Below, one piece after another: positions 56,913-64,000 of a stretch of 64,000 nucleotides of DNA; position 1 is the stretch's first letter, and every line of letters begins with the position of its first letter. Position numbers and translations under genes: made by a program. The DNA comes from Xiphydria camelus (Eukaryota > Arthropoda > Insecta > Hymenoptera > Xiphydriidae), in contig OY783192.1 of the NCBI GenBank assembly GCA_963678675.1, positions 6,892,001 through 6,956,000 of the forward strand. The letters run 5' to 3'. Below the pieces are notes generated by a model that saw only the letters and a program-made list of their open reading frames with translations, was not told the DNA's origin and made no database searches.

Positions 56913-59900
56913 ATAGATGTTTACACATCAATAAAGGGATTTCTAATCGCGAGCCCGCTCGTTGCCGAATTCAGATCAGTTCTTCGGCGGCGTCCAGGGC
57001 AGAAGGGCGAGAGGGGGAGGGAAAGTAAAACACACGCAAGGGACTCGATAAAGGGACGAGCCGAAGAGGGGAGGAAGAGGAGGGAGAAGGGCGAAATGAG
57101 CGCGGTGGAAAGGTTCGCTGGGAGCGAGGAGGGTGTATATACGCGGTCGTTAGACGTCGTCCCTCTCTCGAGCCCGCATAAGATCCGAAAGATCTCGGCC
57201 CTCATCTTCCTCGTTCGTGTCGTCTCGTCTTGCCAATTTAAGACGCAAACTGAATTTGAAAACTTGCCTTTTTTCTTCTCGGTAGTTCGTCGCGCTTAAT
57301 CTACTTTCGCGCGGGGGCGAGGGGGGCGTTGCCGGCCGAGGAGAAAACGACGGCGGAGGGGAAGACGCGCGCGATGAGAGCGCTCCGAGTTTATATGAAT
57401 TTCGCAGAGAGAGTGCGGCGTAAGAATATTTTCCGAATTCAGGAACGTCGAGGGATTTCGTTTGAATTCGGGCTCCGTTTGCGTTAATCGACAAAACGAT
57501 ATTTCGTTCGAATATTGATGCACCCCTTCGTTTGACCTTGAACTCGCATTTCAGTTACATCGACTTCACTCGTCGTAAACGCACCTCCGCTGTTCGGATC
57601 GGTTCAATTTAAAGCTTTTATTACAATATGTAAATTTCTTTCGAAGAAGGTTGAAGTGTCAAATAATTATTTACTTGCTCAATGGGTAAAAAGCTATGCC
57701 ATTAGAGTGGCCAGATGTACGAGCAGTGTACACGTGCATTGTAAACCAGCGGCGTTATTTCTGCTTAACGTCTGCGTTTTATTTTGTAGTAAAAGCTTTA
57801 AGCCCTACCGGTCCGTTCCGGAATGCGTGCGGCTGGCCTAAATCGATCAGCGCATTATTTATTATATATATTATATGACACATAATATGCGATACAGCTG
57901 CGAGAAGTAGAAACATCACGAAACGAGCCAGACTTTTATTCGGTGTCGCAGTAGCCGCGCCGTTCCAGACGACGCGCTCTTCATATCTCCACCTCTCCCC
58001 CCGGTCCACGATTGATACTCACCATCGCGCACGGGAGGTCGCACAGTTAACTATTTTCCGAGCGCAAGAGTTGGTAAATAAATATTAGCCCGGTCGCGGA
58101 AATCCCGGACGTCGAAAGCAAAGCCGAAAGTGTTTACCCGACTCCCGAATCACAATCAAATTGAAACCTCGTCTGTGTTTCAATGCGACGCCGTCTCCCT
58201 GCAGAGAGATACGCGACCCTCTCTCGTCCTCCCACGACGCCCTACCCCGCCGACACGTACGCGGTTGGCGCGCGGGCGCGCACAGTCGCCTTTAGCCTGC
58301 GACGGCGACGGAAGGACGATTGGAGGAGGAGTAAAGAGAAGAGAAGAGGAGAGACAGAGACGCGGGCTCCGGTCTTCTCTCAAACGAATAGAGACTTTTC
58401 AAATTCGCGAGGGCGAGAGAAGTCTACGAACAAAGAATGCGTAGGTATCCTCAGAAAACATCAAAGCGACGATGGAACGATTGAAATTGCTTCCCGACCG
58501 CGGAGAGGAACCTTTTATCGGACTCTGCGTCCTCCGATTGTCCGCCGTGCTCTCCGCCGTGCGGCCAATCTCAATTGTCTTCTTCGAGCAACAAATTACA
58601 TTCCAGCGTGTGTGTCGTTCGCCGTCTGATTTCCTCCCTTTCGTCGGCCGCGGCCATTGTTTGCGGAGGCCGAGAACTCGAACAACGACGGCCATCGCCG
58701 GAAACGGAAAAAAGTGAAACGAAACTTTTCTGCGTTTCATGCGGGTGGCCGCGACACGGTATTCCATCGGGGATACGGTGAAAATTGAAAGATTTTCATT
58801 GAAAAAGTCGATCTCGACCTTTTTCGTGTGTTTTGACATTCGGAAACATCTCGATTTCAAGCGACACTATTGGGATACGGGTTACGGGAATAAGTTCTTT
58901 TATCAAAAACCACTAATTACTTGAGAATACTTTCTTTTAATTTCATCGCGCTCGGAAGATCCAGACTCAATCACCTCTTGCTCTCGACTAACCAAAGTAC
59001 AAGGACGCTTGGTCCTCAGGACCACCCATGACTAATACCCACTCATTTAGGTCCCTACGACTATCGACTGTGCCCTGATGCCACGTAACATAAACATTTA
59101 GACTGAGGGTGGTGGAGAAACTTTAGAAAAATAAAATAAAGGAATAAAGTGAAATATAATATCAAAACGAAGCCTAACACTAATTCTAAGAAGAATAATT
59201 TTCGAATACATCTTTGTTCATTATTCCAGCAGACACAATTACTAATCTCTGATACATTCACTGTTAAAAAATATTCTTAACTGCTAATATTTTCTTCCCT
59301 CAGAGCTCAGGGACTCCTAGAAAATCTGAATTTTCTTTCGCAAGTGGAACTTTAAAAACTTCCGCTGGGGAGGACAGATTTCGTTTAATCGCGCTAACCG
59401 CGAGGTAATCGCAGTTATCAGTGCTCCTTCAGGAGTAGGAGAAGCTCTTTTTCATAGCGAACTTTACAAGTAGCAGCCATACCTTCCGCTTCTTTTAATT
59501 AGAGCTTCAAATCATCTTAGAAAAAGTTTGAAAGAGAATACTCGTGATCTGAAGCTACTTATATAAACTAGCAAACAAATATTTCCTCCCGCCAACAACC
59601 ATGGAACTATGAAAGTTGGAGAAATCTCCGCGATGTCGCGTTACTTCTCAATCGAAAATCTTTTCAAGGAACGACGACCTCCGGTGTAATGGGTCGAGTT
59701 AGCGAGCCGCGTAAAACGACCAAACGGTGCGACGACAAAAGTTCGGATACGTCGGAATCGAAGAGCAGTCGTGCCGCTCGGAGGGGGCGAAAGTTTGCAT
59801 CAGAATTTCACGCGGGAGATCGCCGAAGCGGTGGATTATACGTCTATGGATACAGGCCGAATTTCGAAAAAGCTACTTTCCATAGAGCTAGCGCGAGAAC

Positions 59901-60364
59901 GACTTTATCGCGGAGAGAAAAGTAATTTAGTCCGATGCTAATAGGCTCCCTGAATAATGCATAGGACGAACTTGGGCACGAGACGAGGCTCGGAAGAGGT
60001 TCTCGATCTCCCACGAATAGAGGGTAACATCATTTCGCACTTAGTTCGCTATTAAAAGGGATTCGAGATGTTCCATTCCACGCGAAAAGGGCGCGCGCAA
60101 CTCGACCGATGGCGAACCTGTAACCGTTCGTTCGCGAATGAGTGGCAGTTAACGAGAAACTACCGTACGGGGATGCGTGGGAGTCGAGGGAGGTAGTTGC
60201 GGCGAGGGCGAACGTGCTTTCAACTTCATTCGGCGAAACCGAACTATGGAGGACATCCACACGCGCGCACGGCGGTTTCCCTTCGAATATCTGACGAATT
60301 AGCCGTTGAATTGAAGAAATATCGAATCGAACGTCGTTCTCAAGAGACGACGCGAGTATAGGTA
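56913..60364. other. CpG-rich blocks, no gene recognised
   Basis: 56950-57500 and 58100-58800 are CpG-rich with frames on both strands (for example 58399-58860 minus, 153 codons, and 58183-58629 plus, 148 codons) that overlap and match nothing known to me. 58900-59600 is AT-rich; 59650-60360 is mixed. Confidence 0.45.
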
Positions 60365-60367
60365 CAC

Positions 60368-60605
60368 TGAAAAAAAAGTACTGATTCTGCAGCAGACCAA
60401 AGTATATCTAAGAACATTTCGCTACTACATCATTAAGCATCTGCACATGTGAGTAATGCAATATATCGCTGCAGCAGCGATACCGTGCTCCTTTCACGGA
60501 GTTTTCTAGCTCTTGCAGCCTGACGATGGCGCTGTAGTCACTTGAAACTACATTATCGTTTCAGCAGCCAGAAGATTGATCATCAAAGCCACTCTTTTTT
60601 TTCAG
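60368..60605. mobile_element. CACTGAA-type MITE with CTGCAGCAG subterminal words
   Basis: CTGAAAAAAAAGTACTGATT at the left is inverted at the right as CCACTCTTTTTTTTCAG. GTACAC occurs directly on both sides (60362-60367 and 60605-60610), so the exact boundary is ambiguous. GCAGCAG words lie near both ends and at the centre (GCTGCAGCAGCG). 238 bp. The ends are close to the CACTGAG group but without the second G. Confidence 0.65.
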
Positions 60606-60610
60606 TACAC

Positions 60611-61647
60611 GTAAAAGAGAGGAAGCGAACGATCGAGTCTTCGAGAGCGCCGCTGACCGACGACATTCGTTCGACGACACATCCCCGTTCGCCCGCTAGC
60701 ACCCCGTTATCGCTTCTCAAGACCTTTTTCTTTTTCTTCCTCTCCCCTCCGCGCCCCCCTCCTTCTCCTACTCGGTGTAAGGGGCAAAGTTTGTTTCCTC
60801 TAAAACATGGAAATTAAATTCCGTCCACGGGGAATGACAAAAGGATGGAAATGAGAGGGTAATTCGTAAACAAGTGGAGGACGAGGGCCACGGCGAAGCG
60901 AGAGGCGAGAGACGAGAGAACGACGCGCGAGACGGGACGGTAGCGTTCGGAGGACAAGGGGGGGCTGCAAGGTAAAAAGGCAAAGTTTCGGGGATCCAAA
61001 TCAGGCGTAAGGGGATCCCCAGGGGAATCCAAGTTGCTCGTAGCGAGGGCAAGTTACGCCGCTGGCTATTCGAGCGTGACTCTTCCCCGCGCGTGTGCCC
61101 CTGGACGCTACTTTGCCGGACATCAGAGACAAACTGCCGTCTTCCTCTCCGCGCCGTAATCAGCCCCCTTGACATACATAAACACGAGGATCGACACTTG
61201 CCCGGGGGATAGGAAACGGATGAACGGTGGAGAGGCGGTGGACGAGAGGGACAAACGTCTTTCTTCTCTCGCGAGCTTCTTTCGAGACTGTATACCAGCG
61301 TATCAATAACAGCGCGCGAAACATTGTAGGCGAGTGCTTCCGGTAATGGAGTCACGTAGAGCTACTTTGTTGCGGGACTCCGCGGGTCCGAAGCGATGCC
61401 GATCCCGATGTAGCGGAGCGCTGGAAAATGGTAAAGAGGGAATCTCGCCGCGGCGACTCACGCACACACGCGAGATCGACCGCGCGTGCCTTCTATATGG
61501 GAGGACTTTCCGCCACAAACTTACACGCCGTACCCATCACGCGTGCTCGAGCGTATACAGAAGTGGAAAGCCGTGAGGGCAAATGGGTCGGAAGGAAGGA
61601 GAGACCGAGCGAGCATTTGCCCGGGTTAATGTCGGAGGCCGCGAGGC

Positions 61648-61736
<89 letters not shown>

Positions 61737-64000
61737 GAGTTGAGTTGTTATCGATGGTGAGGCGTCCGCGTTGGCTCTCTCGACTTTTTACGTCATTTCT
61801 TCTTTACGCCGTGCTGCGAACTTACGGCCGTGCGGGGGTAGTTTCGCACGGTGGCGGCCGCGGTAGCGCTATCGGCCGCTTCCATTCCATCGTCGGGTTA
61901 ATGCTCCGTTATAGGCAGTTACGCGAGCTTGACCGATCGCGACCCTCGACGCGACGCAAGAACCGGCTTTAAAACAGCCGCAATGTCGGACGTGTACCAC
62001 ACGCCGAATCGTTTTTCCCGAACGTTCCGCATATAAATACATACATATACGTTGAAACTTAAGAAAATCGGTATCAAAACTCGCTTAATCGGAAACCACT
62101 ACTTTTCAGATCGTACACTAACAAAAAAAATTAGTTGGAAGAACTAGTTTCTTGATTCTTATCTGTCGAAACATTAATATCTCTTTATTTGAGTAAGGAA
62201 ATTGTGTTTAATGCAATATTTGTTTATCTGCAGCAAGTATAAACTTAATTATTGTGAGTAAATATTAGTCGCATTGAAATACCGAGTTGATCCAACTGAA
62301 CAAAAATAGTCATACAGGCGGACTCAATATGTAAAGTTGTAGCAACGAAATATCTACTTAGAGTGATTAAACTTATATTAGTTGCTAATGAACGGGTATT
62401 TTATTGAACACAACTATGTAAACTGAGAAAATATTTATTTACCTGAAAAATAATTCTAATCATCTACAGTAGATTTTCACTTAATTCAACTGACCATTTA
62501 CTTCAACATCGGAACGCCACTTATTTCAACGTTATAAGAGAAGCGTTACCCCACTGACGCTACTAAAGAACATTTAATTGCGTATGCGGGAAGGACCGAT
62601 AAGAAGCCGTAGTGTAACTTCCTACTGTGTTGAATTAAGTGGTGTTCTTCGATTCAGAGTTATGGAATTAAATGAGAATCCATTGTATATCGAGTCGCCC
62701 AATTTTTTCTTTCAGAGAGTGGTAGGTATATATACGGAGAGAGTTTCACCATTGAATTATTGTTGTAGGTTAGACAAACGGGTCGCGGAGTCTTTTAACC
62801 GTGGAAGAGTTTATGTTTACTTTAAAATCGGTCCTTCGTCGCGTTCGAGCTATTTTACACCCGACATTCCGCTCTCCCGTTCCACTCGCAGCCTCCCTCC
62901 CTCCGTCGTCTCATTCGTCAGCATGTCGACGCGATTTATCTCCGTCCGATTTTGTTTATACGTCGTAAAGTTCTCCTTCGTATAAATATCCGGCGAGAGT
63001 GCATCGCCACGAATTTCCCGAGAGAGGTACCGATTTACAGATTTCGAGGAGCGGCGGAAATCGCGTGCGCGCACAACGACTCCGCCGGGCCTTTAGGCGG
63101 ATTTGTAAGTTTCCCGATTTCGGGGCGATCGCGTTCGCCCGAGTGATCATCGTGCCTCGCTCTTCGTCGAGCCGTTCGAGATTAGTCTGTCTTCGGATAA
63201 CCGAGTCAGCGAAGGGTTACTGTATTTAATTAAACTGTTACTTCGCATTGATTGCTAAACTTGGCCGGTAAAGGAGGAAGATTATCGAAGTTCGTTCGTC
63301 GTCGCCAAACGCCGTCCTCGTCCCGAGCTCTCAGGCAATCTCGCAAAGTTACGCGCGGCGAGCCTCGTCGGCTCGTCGCTTTATTGACGGGACATCTCGA
63401 TATTAATCGCGGTAATCGACGTGTATCCACTTTCCACATATAGGGTGGAAAGGAGCTGGAGAGTGGGTTGCAGAGGTTCCCGAAGAGGTCGAGTTGTAGC
63501 CGCGTGACGCGGCATTCGCCTGCATGTGTTGGATAAAAGCCGGCTTGAAAATGCGGCGTCTTTCCGCATCTGCTTCGAAAAAATGGACGCTGTAACGTCT
63601 CTTGAACGTACCTATCGGTAGAAAATCGGTTCGGCTGAATCTTTCCCCCTTTTGTTGATATATATAACTGGAACTCTGCGTTCGAAAAAAAGTTTCGACG
63701 ACAAAGTGAACGCGTTAAGTGGGACAGTTATATCGAGTCGAGTCAATCGATCGAATCTTTTAAATCCGACATATGTATGTGTTACACCCATTTTCGAAGT
63801 AAATGTTGAAACACTGTACGGAGGTAAGCGCGGTATCGTGGAGCTTGCGGTGGCTGTCTGCTTCCACGGCACTTTCTGCCTCGCTGTTAAACGTACAGAG
63901 GGTGTCTGTCGATCGACATTCAGCGAGAGGGAGTTTCATTTAAGTTAGAAATTGCTTCTTCCGTGGCGATGATGGGCCGCAAATTGGGCGCAAAACAGAA
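60611..64000. other. CpG-rich and mixed sequence, no gene recognised
   Basis: 60650-62000 and 62850-63500 are CpG-rich, with overlapping frames up to 195 codons (60768-61355 minus). No family match. Near 62116 a CACTAACAAAAAAAATTAGT word after TA resembles a degraded CACTGAG-type left end, and AACTGAGAAAATATT at 62421 another, but no matching right ends were found. Confidence 0.4.
61648..61734. repeat. long (GA)n microsatellite
   Basis: More than 40 GA units with a single GG interruption near 61671. Frames crossing it read as alternating R and E and should not be called genes. Confidence 0.95.

Noticed and set aside
58183..58860. Paired long frames on plus (148 codons) and minus (153 codons) strands
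   Set aside because: Overlap each other on opposite strands in CpG-rich DNA; neither has a recognisable domain.
60768..61355. 195-codon minus-strand frame
   Set aside because: Serine- and proline-rich by composition, with no family resemblance or splice context.
61428..61972. Frames rich in alternating R and E
   Set aside because: They are translations of the (GA)n microsatellite.
62116..62435. Possible further CACTGAG-type element
   Set aside because: Only left-type ends (62116 and 62421) are visible; no inverted right end could be found.

Overview
This window reads as a stretch of an insect nuclear genome, most likely hymenopteran (ant, wasp or sawfly). That assignment is inferred from four things: CpG-rich blocks with no CpG loss alternating with AT-rich blocks, long (GA)n/(CT)n microsatellites, frequent TACCTATA/TAGGTA words, and insect-type DNA transposon relics. 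No intact protein-coding host gene could be recognised. The six-frame open frames are short, overlap on both strands, and match no family I know, apart from three broken transposase fragments. I see no tRNA, rRNA, CRISPR array or bacterial-style operon.

What the window does hold is a dense set of DNA transposons and terminal-inverted-repeat (TIR) elements, most non-coding. (1) A PIF/Harbinger group flanked by TAA or TTA: a 1.38 kb element with a frameshifted transposase start (40974-42350), fold-back MITEs beginning GGGCCGGTT (99-237, 39595-39710, 50253-50409), and a MITE beginning GGCTGCG (33397-33602). (2) A large group whose ends read CACTGAGAAAAA or a close variant, mostly flanked by TA, from 0.18 to 3.3 kb. 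It includes a 3.3 kb element (14134-17458) built from two tandem arrays, a 1.5 kb element with GC-rich cargo (12298-13785), and a four-member sub-family (5836, 27739, 37136, 49303). No transposase was found for this group. (3) A group whose ends read TA-GGGGAGA: 30204-31096 carries a pogo/psq-type DNA-binding fragment, while 44696-45323 and 49775-51140 host nested MITEs. (4) A TTAA-flanked piggyBac-like MITE (44092-44383). (5) A mariner transposase relic (23811-24141).

Region by region: 0-1.2 kb has Harbinger-like fold-backs and a GC-rich palindromic block; 1.2-5.8 kb is mostly unique with purine tracts; 3.4 and 7.1 kb carry two copies of a 0.3 kb dispersed repeat with a TGACGTCA core; 7.4-10.3 kb is CpG-rich with no gene recognised; 11.6-18.1 kb is almost continuous repeat structure; 18-30 kb is mixed unique sequence with MITEs; 30-45.3 kb is transposon-rich; 45.4-48.5 kb is CpG-rich and featureless; 49.3-56.9 kb is a cluster of large inverted repeats, including three consecutive long-arm fold-backs at 53.7-56.9 kb; 57-64 kb is CpG-rich with one MITE and a long GA microsatellite.

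The genes do not work together in any pathway I can see. The window is best read as intergenic or intronic DNA shaped by non-autonomous transposons. All repeat calls rest on comparisons made by eye, so boundaries may be off by a few bases.
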